The notes below the pieces were generated by a model. That model saw only the letters and a program-made list of their open reading frames with translations, did not search any database and was not told where the DNA came from. 21,779 bases of DNA, from NCBI GenBank assembly GCA_002394165.1, contig DGTA01000127.1:1-21779 (forward strand), written 5' to 3'. The stretch is from Lachnospiraceae bacterium UBA4348. GTDB lineage: Bacteria; Bacillota; Clostridia; Lachnospirales; Lachnospiraceae. Shown piece after piece: positions 15,506 to 21,779 of this stretch (position 1 is the first letter of the stretch; the number at the start of each line of letters is the position of its first letter). A program made the position numbers and the translations under genes.

Positions 15506-17092
15506 TTATCTCATATGGTCGACCGCGGCGCGCTCAATGGGCAGTCCGGTGCGGAAGCGCTTCATGAACTCTTCGAAACCTTTCTCATCCTCGGGATCCG
15601 GGTCAACGCTGACGGCTTTTGCATCCGCAAAGATGACTTTGTCAAGATAATCACCAAGGCTCTTGCCATTTCCTTCCACCATGTACTCGGCCAGCAGTGC
15701 GATGCCCCAGGCGCCGCCCTCTCCGGCTGTCTCCATGACAAAGACCGGTGCGTTCATTGCTGCCGCCAGGATCTTCTGTCCAACCAGCGGTGTTTTAAAC
15801 AGGCCGCCGTGTCCGGTGATCTTGTCGATCTTTACCTTGTCCTCTTTCAGGATCTCGCTGCCAAGGCGCAGGGTTCCAAGAGCGGTATACAGATGGGAGC
15901 GCATGAAGTTGGCCAGGTTCATTTTGTTGTCGGGCTTGCGTACGAACATAGGCCTGCCCTCTTCAAGGCTTACATTGTGCTCGCCGGACAGGAAGCAGTA
16001 GGAAAGCAGTCCGCCGCAGTCGGCATCGCCGGTCAGGGCTTTGCGGTAAAGCAGTCCGTACAGGTCTCCGGTGGAGATCTCAAGTCCTGCCTCTTTCGCG
16101 AATTCTCCGAACAGGCCTACCCAGGAGTTCAGGTCGGAGGTTCCGTTGTTGCAGTGGCACATGGCGACGGGTGCGCCGTCGGGCGTGGTCACCATATCGA
16201 TCTCACGGTGAAGCGTGGTGGGATCCTCCTCGAGCACGATCATCGAGAAGATGGAGGTGCCTGCGGAGACGTTGCCCGTGCGCTTGGCGACAGAATTGGT
16301 AGCCGCCATGCCGGTTCCGGCATCACCTTCGGGCGGGCACATGGGCGCGCCGGCCTGAAGCTTTCCGCTGCGGTCAAGAAGGGCGGCACCTTCGGCTGTC
16401 AGCGTGCCTGCATTTTCACCGGCACTGAGTACCTTCGGCAGCAGGTCCCTGATCTTCCATTCCACGTTGTATTCTTTCATCAGCTCGTCAAACTTGTCGA
16501 GCATTCCCTCGTTGTAATCCACTTTCTTGGAGTCGATCGGGAACATGCCGGAAGCATCGCCCACGCCGATCACCTTGCAGCCGCTCAGTTTCCAGTGGAC
16601 ATAGCCGGCCAGTGTGGTAAAGAAAGCTACTGATGGAACATGTTCTTCTCCGTTCAGGGCAGCCTGGAACAGATGGGCAATGCTCCACCTCTGAGGAATA
16701 TTGAAATTGAAAGCCTCGGTCAGGCGGTCGGATGCCTCCTGGGTCATGGTGTTGCGCCAGGTCCTGAACGGCACGAGCAGCTCATCATTTTTGTCGAACG
16801 CAAGATAGCCGTGCATCATGGCGCTGAAACCGATGGCACGAAGCGAAGTGATCTCTTCGCCGTACTGTTTTCTCACATCCTCCTGGAGGTCCCTGTAACA
16901 GTCCGCCAGGCCGTCCCATATATCATCCAGCGTATAGGTCCAGATCCCGTTCTCCAGGCGGTTCTCCCATTCATGGCCGCCGGAAGCGATCGGTGTCCCG
17001 TTTTCTCCGTTCAGGACCGCTTTGATCCTTGTCGAACCAAATTCGATTCCCAGGACCGCCTTTCCTTCTTTGATCCATTTTGCAGCATCCAT
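15506..17092 (-). CDS. araB: FGGY-family L-ribulokinase-like kinase
   Basis: This 528-residue FGGY sugar kinase probably phosphorylates L-ribulose, supplying the AraD partner. An N-terminal ATPase-like fold shows LGIEFGSTRIKAVL (about 14-27) with the phosphate-binding turn. GFSAMMHGYLAFD and the central GDAGTGMAATNSVAKRTGN carry substrate and nucleotide contacts. The second FGGY signature is in TGHGGLFKTPLVGQKILAAA, and GEGGAWGIALLA follows. The start is ATG at 17092, preceded by AGAAAGGA about ten bases away. An in-frame TTG at 17113 would put that ribosome site inside the coding region and is rejected. Substrate specificity (L-ribulose against xylulose or another pentulose) cannot be read from sequence alone. 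No arabinose isomerase gene is in the window. Confidence 0.87.
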   Translation of the reverse strand: MDAAKWIKEGKAVLGIEFGSTRIKAVLNGENGTPIASGGHEWENRLENGIWTYTLDDIWDGLADCYRDLQEDVRKQYGEEITSLRAIGFSAMMHGYLAFDKNDELLVPFRTWRNTMTQEASDRLTEAFNFNIPQRWSIAHLFQAALNGEEHVPSVAFFTTLAGYVHWKLSGCKVIGVGDASGMFPIDSKKVDYNEGMLDKFDELMKEYNVEWKIRDLLPKVLSAGENAGTLTAEGAALLDRSGKLQAGAPMCPPEGDAGTGMAATNSVAKRTGNVSAGTSIFSMIVLEEDPTTLHREIDMVTTPDGAPVAMCHCNNGTSDLNSWVGLFGEFAKEAGLEISTGDLYGLLYRKALTGDADCGGLLSYCFLSGEHNVSLEEGRPMFVRKPDNKMNLANFMRSHLYTALGTLRLGSEILKEDKVKIDKITGHGGLFKTPLVGQKILAAAMNAPVFVMETAGEGGAWGIALLAEYMVEGNGKSLGDYLDKVIFADAKAVSVDPDPEDEKGFEEFMKRFRTGLPIERAAVDHMR

Positions 17093-17159
17093 CGTTGTTT
17101 CATCCTTTCTCAAAATCTACAGTTTATGCAATAATATACGGCAAATCACAGCTTCTTAT

Positions 17160-17188
17160 ATTATAATTCCAAGCCGTCCGCTTGTCCA
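17160..17188 (-). promoter_or_regulatory. Near-consensus promoter of araB-araD
   Basis: On the minus strand TGGACA (17188-17183) is followed after 17 bases by a perfect TATAAT (17165-17160). Transcription would start near 17153, giving a leader of about 60 bases. I saw no clear CcpA cre box or AraR-type palindrome here, although such a strong core promoter would normally need repression. Confidence 0.75.
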
Positions 17189-17225
17189 CATTTATCAGCC
17201 TTTTCGGGCTTTACCTCAGCAGGCG

Positions 17226-18095
17226 TCAATCTTCCACCGGGATAAAGCCTTCGCCGAAGACCTCGCTGGTCTGAGTGACCATGATGAACGCTCCCGGATC
17301 CACCTCGTGGGCCGCACGGATGATCTCATAGGTCTGGGATTTGGAACAGGCGCAAAGCAGTACACCCCTCTCCTCCAGAGTATATGATCCCGTCGCCCTG
17401 ATCATGGTCGATCCGCGGTCCGTCAGCTCGCCGATCTTTTTGGCCAGCTTTCTCGTCCGTTTGGTGATGATGATCAGCAGTTTGCCCGCGCCCATGCCGT
17501 ACAGGATCCTGTCCATCACGATGGAGCAGGAAAACGAGCAGATGAGGCCGTACAGGACCGCATCCGCATTCCCGAACACCGGCCAGCCCAGCAAAATGAC
17601 CAGCACATCCAGCGACATGGTGACAAACCCGAAGGACATATGCGGGTGCCGCACCTTGATGGTCATGATCAGGAAATCGGTTCCTCCCGAGCTGCTGCCT
17701 CTCATATAGAATAAGGCCATGCCGATGCCGGTACACAGCCCTGAGTACAGCGCCGCCATCATCTGCGAGCCCGTATAGGGCGGCAGGAACGGAAAGATCA
17801 CATCAAGAAAAACCGTCGTGATGATCATGGTCCTGGCCGAGCGCATCAGGAATTCCCTGCCGACCACCCTCCAGCTGATGATGACCAGCGGGATATTGAG
17901 CAGCAGCGTCACCACGCCGACAGGCAGATTCCACAAATGATTGGCGATCAGCGCCAGGCCTGATATCCCGCCCGGCGCGAAACTGGCGTTCCTCGCAAAC
18001 GTATAGATTCCCATGGCATAAAACACGCCGCCCACCAGGTCACAGCCCAGGTCGAGCATCAGCTTTTTCCAGTTGATCCGGCGTTTTCTCTTCAT
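17226..18095 (-). CDS. YitT family membrane protein with C-terminal DUF2179
   Basis: This 289-residue membrane protein is of the YitT/YqfU family. Its N-terminal two thirds hold about five hydrophobic helices, with the family segments GIYTFARNASFAPGGISGLA and LFYMRGSSSGGTDFL. The C-terminal third is a soluble DUF2179 domain (about 205-289) containing GAGKLLIIIT, GSYTLEERGVLLCACS and DPGAFIMVTQTSEVFGEGF. Function is not established; a role as a transporter or nucleotide-responsive protein has been suggested for relatives. The start is ATG at 18095 because GGAGGTGAT lies just upstream with suitable spacing. The in-frame ATG at 18110 overlaps that site. A long palindrome lies in its 5' leader. 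A weak AGCC/GGCT dyad after the stop has no U-run. Confidence 0.88.
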   Translation of the reverse strand: MKRKRRINWKKLMLDLGCDLVGGVFYAMGIYTFARNASFAPGGISGLALIANHLWNLPVGVVTLLLNIPLVIISWRVVGREFLMRSARTMIITTVFLDVIFPFLPPYTGSQMMAALYSGLCTGIGMALFYMRGSSSGGTDFLIMTIKVRHPHMSFGFVTMSLDVLVILLGWPVFGNADAVLYGLICSFSCSIVMDRILYGMGAGKLLIIITKRTRKLAKKIGELTDRGSTMIRATGSYTLEERGVLLCACSKSQTYEIIRAAHEVDPGAFIMVTQTSEVFGEGFIPVED

Positions 18096-18121
18096 CACGA
18101 TCACCTCCATCTGACAGTAGG

Positions 18122-18161
18122 GGACGGTTCTGTGTCAGCAACGGCTGACACAGAACCGTCC
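18122..18161. repeat. 18-bp perfect palindrome, REP/MITE-like element
   Basis: GGACGGTTCTGTGTCAGC (18122-18139) and its exact reverse complement (18144-18161) enclose the four-base loop AACG. Imperfect pairing extends the structure to about 18120-18163. No U-run follows on either strand. It begins about 27 bases before the yitT start, so the yitT mRNA carries the hairpin just before its ribosome site. Palindromes with a GGGACGGTTCT-type core occur as dispersed repeats in Clostridia, some linked to REP-associated tyrosine transposases; that link is recalled, not tested. Confidence 0.8.
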
Positions 18162-18250
18162 TCTGTCATACTGAGCGTAACATACGCCCCGGTAAACCGC
18201 AATCGACCTGCGCTGACGCGGTAAAGCAGCAAAGCCGTCCAAAAAAAGCC

Positions 18251-18279
18251 TTTACAAGGCGTCCCCCACGTGGTAAACT
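18251..18279 (+). promoter_or_regulatory. Promoter of tRNA-Ala
   Basis: TTTACA (18251-18256) is followed after 17 bases by TAAACT (18274-18279). Expected start is near 18286, about 16 bases before the mature tRNA. The -10 is the same hexamer as that of the DUF1294 gene promoter. Confidence 0.65.
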
Positions 18280-18301
18280 GTCTTTTGTCAGCAAGACAAA
18301 C

Positions 18302-18374
<73 letters not shown>

Positions 18375-18380
18375 CGTAAA

Positions 18381-18407
18381 AAGGCCGCTTAATCAGCGGC
18401 CTTTTTT
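18381..18407 (+). terminator. Intrinsic terminator of tRNA-Ala
   Basis: AAGGCCGC (18381-18388) pairs with GCGGCCTT (18396-18403) around a seven-base loop, and the T-run extends to 18407. It starts six bases after the tRNA end. Confidence 0.92.
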
Positions 18408-18533
18408 CTATGTCCGAAGATAGGGTTTCCCGGGCACAAAGCAGCTGCAATTCAAGAAAAGAACAATTGTGTCTGCTTTTGACTAAAATTCAGGCATTAG
18501 ATCTGCCAGGGGAACGAGCTCAGCCCAACAATC

Positions 18534-18566
18534 AAAAAGACCGAAGCACCATCCGGTACTTCGGTC
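18534..18566 (-). terminator. Intrinsic terminator of tRNA-Arg
   Basis: On the minus strand GACCGAAG (18566-18559) pairs with CTTCGGTC (18546-18539), with an inner ACC/GGT stem and GGAT loop. TTTTT (18538-18534) follows. It lies eight bases after the tRNA 3' end. The 126 bases between the two tRNA terminators (18408-18533) show no gene or other signal. Confidence 0.92.
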
Positions 18567-18573
18567 TTCATTA

Positions 18574-18647
18574 CGTGTGCTAGAGGATTCGAACCCCCGA
18601 CCTTCTGGTCCGTAGCCAGACGCTCTATCCAGCTGAGCTAAGCACAC
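18574..18647 (-). tRNA. tRNA-Arg, anticodon ACG
   Basis: On the minus strand the 74 bases form a cloverleaf. The acceptor is GTGTGCT with AGCACAC and discriminator G. The anticodon stem is TCTGG/CCAGA around CTACGGA, so the anticodon is ACG (18613-18611), normally edited to ICG by TadA to read CGU, CGC and CGA. The T-loop is TTCGAAT. CCA is not encoded. Confidence 0.95.
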
Positions 18648-18651
18648 ATCC

Positions 18652-18702
18652 GTTGTCTTGGGACAACAAAAGCATATTACATCATGATCGACCTTATGTC
18701 AA
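18652..18702 (-). promoter_or_regulatory. Promoter of tRNA-Arg with 5' leader hairpin
   Basis: On the minus strand a consensus TTGACA (18702-18697) is followed after 17 bases by TAATAT (18679-18674). The expected start, near 18667, begins a perfect six-base stem: GTTGTC (18667-18662), loop CCAA, GACAAC (18657-18652). Four bases then lead to the mature tRNA 5' end. Confidence 0.78.
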
Positions 18703-18720
18703 GGGATTTTTCTTTTTCCT

Positions 18721-18966
18721 TCAGGAAAGCAGTCCTGCGATCGCTTTCATCGCTTCCTGCTCGTCAGTTCCGTCTACGCAGACCTCGATACTCTGCGCAT
18801 TCTGGCTGGCCAGTGCCATCACACCCATAATGCTTTTCGCATTAACGCGTTTGTCATCCACTTCAAAGGTAATCGCACTTTTGAAAGAGCAGGCAGTCTG
18901 AACGATATGCGGAATGATATCACCGATATTGTTCTTTGATCTGCCGGAAATCCTCTGATTTAACAT
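18721..18966 (-). CDS. HPr-like protein lacking the phosphocarrier histidine (Crh-like)
   Basis: This 81-residue protein has the HPr fold. The second half matches HPr closely: VQTACSF (22-28), KRVNAKSIMGVMALA (39-53) and GTDEQEAMKAIAGLL. In HPr of the PTS, His15 in the HARPA motif accepts phosphate from enzyme I. Aligning on VQTA, that position is Ile14 in IGDIIPHI, so the protein should not carry PTS phosphate. The regulatory serine corresponding to Ser46 is kept (Ser45). This combination recalls Bacillus Crh, which acts only through Ser46 phosphorylation and CcpA. The ATG at 18966 has GAGGAG two bases away and AGGAGG twelve bases away. It has its own promoter. A transfer of function to catabolite control is inferred. 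Confidence 0.8.
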   Translation of the reverse strand: MLNQRISGRSKNNIGDIIPHIVQTACSFKSAITFEVDDKRVNAKSIMGVMALASQNAQSIEVCVDGTDEQEAMKAIAGLLS

Positions 18967-19020
18967 TTCTCCTCAAAGCCTCCTGTAAACCATTATCGAA
19001 AATACCAAACAACCAAGGGT

Positions 19021-19049
19021 ATACTAGCATATGTTTTATAGAAGGTCAA
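19021..19049 (-). promoter_or_regulatory. Promoter of the HPr-like gene
   Basis: On the minus strand TTGACC (19049-19044) is followed after 17 bases by TAGTAT (19026-19021). The start would be near 19014, about 50 bases before the ATG. Confidence 0.7.
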
Positions 19050-19075
19050 TCCATAAAAACTATATATTCCTTTGA

Positions 19076-19104
19076 TTGCTTTTGTCTGACCCGTATGCTA
19101 GAAT
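19076..19104 (+). promoter_or_regulatory. Promoter of the hepI-apbE genes
   Basis: TTGCTT (19076-19081) is followed after 17 bases by TAGAAT (19099-19104). A TG at 19096-19097 gives an extended -10. It is divergent from, and about 30 bases away from, the HPr-like gene promoter. Start expected near 19111, about 30 bases before the ATG. Confidence 0.6.
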
Positions 19105-19140
19105 TCCCTGTGACGACTCAGAAGACTGCGGAGAGGTATC

Positions 19141-19641
19141 ATGGCAAAAAGAACAGCATTGATCGGAATCTTTGCGGGGGCAGCGATCATTCTCGGATAT
19201 GTGGAGTCTCTGCTGCCCGTATTTATCGGCATTCCCGGGGTAAAACTTGGCCTGGCCAACCTTTGTGTGCTTTATGTGCTTGAGACCAGCCATCCCCTCA
19301 GTGCGGTCCTTATCAACCTCATCCGCATTTTGGTCATCGGGTTTCTTTTCGGAAGCCTGTTCTCGATCGCCTATTCCCTGACCGGCGCCGCCGTTAGCAT
19401 GGCCGTCATGATCCTGCTGATCCGCACCCGGAAGGTCTCGGTCCCGGCCGTCAGCATGGCCGGAGGCATCGCCCACAATATGGGACAGCTTCTGGTGGCT
19501 GCCGCCATCGCGGAAAGCACCCGTCTTCTTTTTTACGGACCCGTCCTGATCATCGCCGGCATCCTTACCGGCCTGGTCAACGGCCTGATCACCGCCGAGC
19601 TATTAAGGCGGCTTCCGGATCCCGACAGATTCATCCGTTGA
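19141..19641 (+). CDS. Gx transporter / heptaprenyl diphosphate synthase component I family protein
   Basis: This 166-residue, very hydrophobic protein belongs to the family named after heptaprenyl diphosphate synthase component I and also called Gx transporter. Hallmarks are the N-terminal LGYVESLLPVFIGIPGVKLG, LANLCVLYVL, INLIRILVIGFLFGSLFSIA, and GGIAHNMGQLLVAA. About five or six membrane helices are expected, a layout similar to ECF S-components. The soluble HepS name is misleading; members encoded with ApbE or FMN-binding proteins are thought to be part of membrane flavin or quinone chemistry. ATG at 19141 follows GGAGAGG. The stop (19639-19641) lies 14 bases before the apbE start, with the apbE ribosome site in between. 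Confidence 0.88.
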   Translation: MAKRTALIGIFAGAAIILGYVESLLPVFIGIPGVKLGLANLCVLYVLETSHPLSAVLINLIRILVIGFLFGSLFSIAYSLTGAAVSMAVMILLIRTRKVSVPAVSMAGGIAHNMGQLLVAAAIAESTRLLFYGPVLIIAGILTGLVNGLITAELLRRLPDPDRFIR

Positions 19642-19655
19642 CAAGGAGGATAACA

Positions 19656-20669
19656 TTGACCACTGCCAATCATCGCCGCACCGCTATATTAAAAGCCGCA
19701 GCGGCTGCTTTCCTGATGCTTCTGCCTGCCCTGTTCTGCCGGGAGGTGAAAGCGATACCCGCTTCAAAGACCGGCTTCTATTTTGACACGGTCGTGACGG
19801 TCTCCATCCAGGAGGCTCCTGATCCGGAAGGCCTGGCCGAGAGCTGTTTCGACCTGATGAATGAACTGGAGCATCTTTTGAGCCGCACGCTCAAGGGAAG
19901 CGATGTATGGCGGATCAACCACGCCGGGGGAGAAAGCGTGACAGTCTCTTCGCGCACCGCCGATCTCCTGCGTTTTGGTCTTTCATGGGCCGGGCAGACA
20001 GATGGCGCCCTGGACATCACCATCGCGCCGGTCAGTTCATTGTGGGACTTTACAAGCGGCCAAAATAACGTCCCCAAAGCGGACGATCTTGAAAAAGCGC
20101 TCGCCCATGTCGATTACCGGAATGTCACGGTTGAAGGCAATACGGTCACCTTGGCTGATCCGGAAGCTATGATCGATCTGGGCGCTGTGGCCAAGGGATA
20201 TGCGGCTGATGCCCTGCGCTCTCTTCTGGAGGAGGGGGGCTGCCGCAGCGCGCTCGTCAATCTTGGCGGAAACGTTCTTACCGTCGGCAGCAAGAGTGAC
20301 GGCAGTGCCTGGAACATAGGCATCCGCAAGCCCTTCGGTGAACCGGAGGAAGTGATCGCCGTCGTCCCTGCCGCGGACCAGTGTGTGATCACCTCGGGAA
20401 GCTATGAACGATGCTTCACGGCGGACGGGAAACTCTATCACCATATCCTGGACCCGAAAACGGGCATCAGCGCGGACAGCGGCCTGAACAGCGTTACTAT
20501 CCTGTCAGCCTCCGGCGCTGCCGGTGATGCGCTCAGCACCGCCTGTTTTGTGATGGGACTCGAGGATGGGATGGCTCTGATCGAATCGCTTCCCGGCATC
20601 GAAGCCCTCTTCGTCACCACAGACAACGAACTTTTCCCCAGCAGCGGCTGGCCCGGAAGTCCGATGTGA
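19656..20669 (+). CDS. apbE: FAD:protein FMN transferase
   Basis: This 337-residue enzyme attaches FMN covalently to Ser/Thr of target flavoproteins outside the cytoplasmic membrane, using FAD and Mg. A signal-anchor (about 11-27) precedes the catalytic domain. No convincing lipobox surrounds the Cys at about 28. Family motifs are present: GFYFDTVVTVSI at the start of the domain, DGALDITIAPVSSLWDF (about 116-132), IDLGAVAKGYAAD (about 173-185), ALVNLGGNV, and YHHILDPKTG (about 261-270), followed by the late GDALSTACFVMGLEDG segment. The start is TTG at 19656 with AAGGAGG six bases before it. An in-frame TTG at 19638 lies before that site and is rejected. No FMN-accepting protein is visible nearby, so the target is elsewhere. 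Confidence 0.92.
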   Translation: MTTANHRRTAILKAAAAAFLMLLPALFCREVKAIPASKTGFYFDTVVTVSIQEAPDPEGLAESCFDLMNELEHLLSRTLKGSDVWRINHAGGESVTVSSRTADLLRFGLSWAGQTDGALDITIAPVSSLWDFTSGQNNVPKADDLEKALAHVDYRNVTVEGNTVTLADPEAMIDLGAVAKGYAADALRSLLEEGGCRSALVNLGGNVLTVGSKSDGSAWNIGIRKPFGEPEEVIAVVPAADQCVITSGSYERCFTADGKLYHHILDPKTGISADSGLNSVTILSASGAAGDALSTACFVMGLEDGMALIESLPGIEALFVTTDNELFPSSGWPGSPM

Positions 20670-20712
20670 ACTCAACCCGGCAGACTCTGCCAATTCATTT
20701 TTCGGTAATACA

Positions 20713-21420
20713 ATGCAAGCTTCAAAAACAGTATCAAAAGCGTTTTATCTCTCCCTCCCCGTGTTGTCCGGTTATCTCGTGCTCGGGTTCGGCTTCGGGG
20801 TGCTGATGCAGAAAAACGGTTTCGGCCCGCTCTGGACACTGGCCATGAGCGGCCTTATTTATGCCGGCTCCATGCAGTATGTAGCGATCGGCCTGCTTAG
20901 CGGTGCCGCTTCCCTGATCACCATGGCCATCACCACGTTCATGGTTAACGCCAGGCATCTTTTCTACGGGATCTCCGTCCTCGATCTGTACAGCGGTGCC
21001 GGGCCAGGAAAGCCTTATATGATCTTCGCCCTCACAGACGAGACTTACTCGATCGTGTGCAGTGATGAAGTGCGGACTCATCCTGACCGCCACAGACTCA
21101 TCTTCTTCCTTTCCCTTTTCAACCATTCCTACTGGGTTCTGGGAAGTGTTCTGGGCGCGCTTTTAGGCCCTGTGCTGCCTTTTAACACAGCCGGCATAGA
21201 GTTTTCCATGACAGCGCTCTTTACCGCCTCCTGCACCGAAATGTGGCGCAGCCGGAAAAACCGCATTCCCATCCTTGCCGGCCTTGCGCTCACTGCACTC
21301 TGCCGGCTCCTCTTCGGGACGGGAAGCTTTCTCATCCCGGCGGTCATCCTGATCTCGCTGACCCTTACGATCGGGCGCAGCCGCCTGGACAACAGAAAGG
21401 AGGCCGACAAAAATGCCTGA
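20713..21420 (+). CDS. azlC: AzlC family branched-chain amino-acid exporter, large subunit
   Basis: This 235-residue inner-membrane protein of the LIV-E (AzlC/YgaZ) family works with a small AzlD partner to export branched-chain amino acids or analogues. Characteristic segments are LGFGFGVLMQKNGFGPLWTL, MSGLIYAGSMQYVAIGLL, TTFMVNARHLFYGISVLD and FALTDETYSIV. Six to seven helices are expected. ATG at 20713 has no recognisable Shine-Dalgarno sequence; the preceding bases are TTTTTCGGTAATACA. It lies 43 bases after apbE, and between them a five-base GGCAG/CTGCC hairpin with a short T-rich tail could weakly separate the two genes. The 3' end overlaps azlD by eight bases. Confidence 0.92.
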   Translation: MQASKTVSKAFYLSLPVLSGYLVLGFGFGVLMQKNGFGPLWTLAMSGLIYAGSMQYVAIGLLSGAASLITMAITTFMVNARHLFYGISVLDLYSGAGPGKPYMIFALTDETYSIVCSDEVRTHPDRHRLIFFLSLFNHSYWVLGSVLGALLGPVLPFNTAGIEFSMTALFTASCTEMWRSRKNRIPILAGLALTALCRLLFGTGSFLIPAVILISLTLTIGRSRLDNRKEADKNA

Positions 21421-21724
21421 CCTCCACTCCGTCCTTCTTATTGCCGTATGCGCACTCGTCACAATGGCGGTGCGTTTTGCCCCCTTCCTGTTTTTTGCAG
21501 GACAGGAAACCCCGCCCGTGATCGCTTACCTTGGCCGCGTCCTTCCCGGCGCCCTCATCGGCATGCTGGTTATCTACTGCCTGAAGGATATCAGCCTTTT
21601 GAAGGCACCCTTCGCCGCCCCGGAGCTGATCTCCTGCGCCGTCGTCGTATTGCTCCAGTGGCGCGGGAAAAACTCACTTCTGAGTATCGTAGCCGGAACC
21701 GTGTGCTATATGCTGCTCATCTGA
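21413..21724 (+). CDS. azlD: AzlD family branched-chain amino-acid exporter, small subunit
   Basis: This 103-residue membrane protein is the AzlD/YgaH partner of AzlC. It has about four hydrophobic helices: a first one with LIAVCALVTMAVRFAPFLFF, then PPVIAYLGRVLPGALIGMLV including the conserved P-x-x-x-YLG-x-xLP region, and two C-terminal ones. Length agrees with the family (about 100-110). ATG at 21413 overlaps the end of azlC and follows AAAGGAGG about eight bases upstream, so translational coupling is likely and would fix subunit ratio. Confidence 0.92.
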   Translation: MPDLHSVLLIAVCALVTMAVRFAPFLFFAGQETPPVIAYLGRVLPGALIGMLVIYCLKDISLLKAPFAAPELISCAVVVLLQWRGKNSLLSIVAGTVCYMLLI

Positions 21725-21740
21725 CAGAGGGACCGTCCTT
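21722..21740 (+). other. Possible fragment of the palindromic repeat family at the window end
   Basis: From 21721 the sequence reads CTGACAGAGGGACCGTCC. It resembles CTGACAGTAGGGGACGG at the edge of the palindrome near 18111. It overlaps the azlD stop. The rest would lie beyond the window, so this may be chance. Confidence 0.25.
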
Positions 21741-21779
21741 TGAAGTTTCCTGTATGAATAAAATACAACACCCTGTCCA

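Noticed and set aside
15515..16633. Long open frame (372 codons) antisense to araB
   Set aside because: It is a mirror of araB codons with no ribosome site or family features.
17093..17113. TTG at 17113 as araB start
   Set aside because: The Shine-Dalgarno AGAAAGGA lies inside that extension and serves the ATG at 17092.
17190..17215. AGCC/GGCT hairpin after yitT as terminator
   Set aside because: Only about four base pairs and no U-run follow.
19638..19655. TTG at 19638 as apbE start
   Set aside because: It overlaps the stop of the previous gene and is followed by the AAGGAGG that serves TTG at 19656.

Overview
The window looks like chromosome of a moderately GC-rich Clostridia member, most plausibly a Lachnospiraceae-type anaerobe. 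The reasons are the gene set (bifunctional rel, hemZ, aspS, an HPr-family protein with a Ser-46-type site, a YitT/DUF2179 protein, a HepI-like Gx transporter with apbE, azlCD), strong AGGAGG ribosome sites, frequent GTG/TTG codons near starts, and tRNA genes without an encoded CCA. This placement rests on gene content, not on a database search.

Layout. Positions 1-330: the 5' end of rpsB on the minus strand, with its own promoter and a structured leader. Positions 362-6317: a four-gene minus-strand operon, read from 6317 down to 362: membrane-fusion adaptor A, MacB/LolD-type ATPase, a giant adaptor B with a very acidic insert, and a MacB/FtsX-type permease. Three TTCA-type direct repeats at 11-bp spacing lie upstream, the geometry of an OmpR/PhoB-family response-regulator site. 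Positions 6505-7863: a divergent plus-strand gene, a DUF1294 membrane domain fused to two tandem extracytoplasmic repeats, whose stop overlaps that of aspS. Positions 7853-14774: a tightly packed housekeeping run transcribed leftward (apt, rel, MBL-fold hydrolase, hemZ, aspS), linking purine salvage, (p)ppGpp control, a radical-SAM enzyme and Asp-tRNA charging.

Positions 14796-17188: araB-araD (L-ribulose kinase and L-ribulose-5-phosphate 4-epimerase) under a near-consensus promoter, with no araA in the window. Positions 17226-18166: a YitT-family membrane protein whose 5' leader carries an 18-bp perfect palindrome of REP/MITE type. Positions 18251-18702: two convergent tRNA genes, Ala(GGC) and Arg(ACG), each with a promoter and an intrinsic terminator. 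Positions 18721-19049: an HPr-fold protein that has lost the phosphocarrier histidine but keeps the regulatory serine. Positions 19076-21724: a plus-strand series of HepI/Gx-type membrane protein, ApbE flavin transferase, and the AzlC/AzlD branched-chain amino-acid exporter pair.

The most unusual material is the two-adaptor ABC exporter with its Asp/Glu-rich insert and phased upstream repeats. Next come the histidine-less HPr, the DUF1294 fusion, the structured rpsB leader and the palindromic element. Several genes have in-frame GTG or TTG codons upstream of the real start. In those cases the Shine-Dalgarno sequence, or a promoter -35 box, overlaps or follows the upstream codon, so I moved the start downstream. 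No CRISPR array, phage, integrase or intact insertion sequence was seen. No gene-free stretch exceeds about 300 bases.
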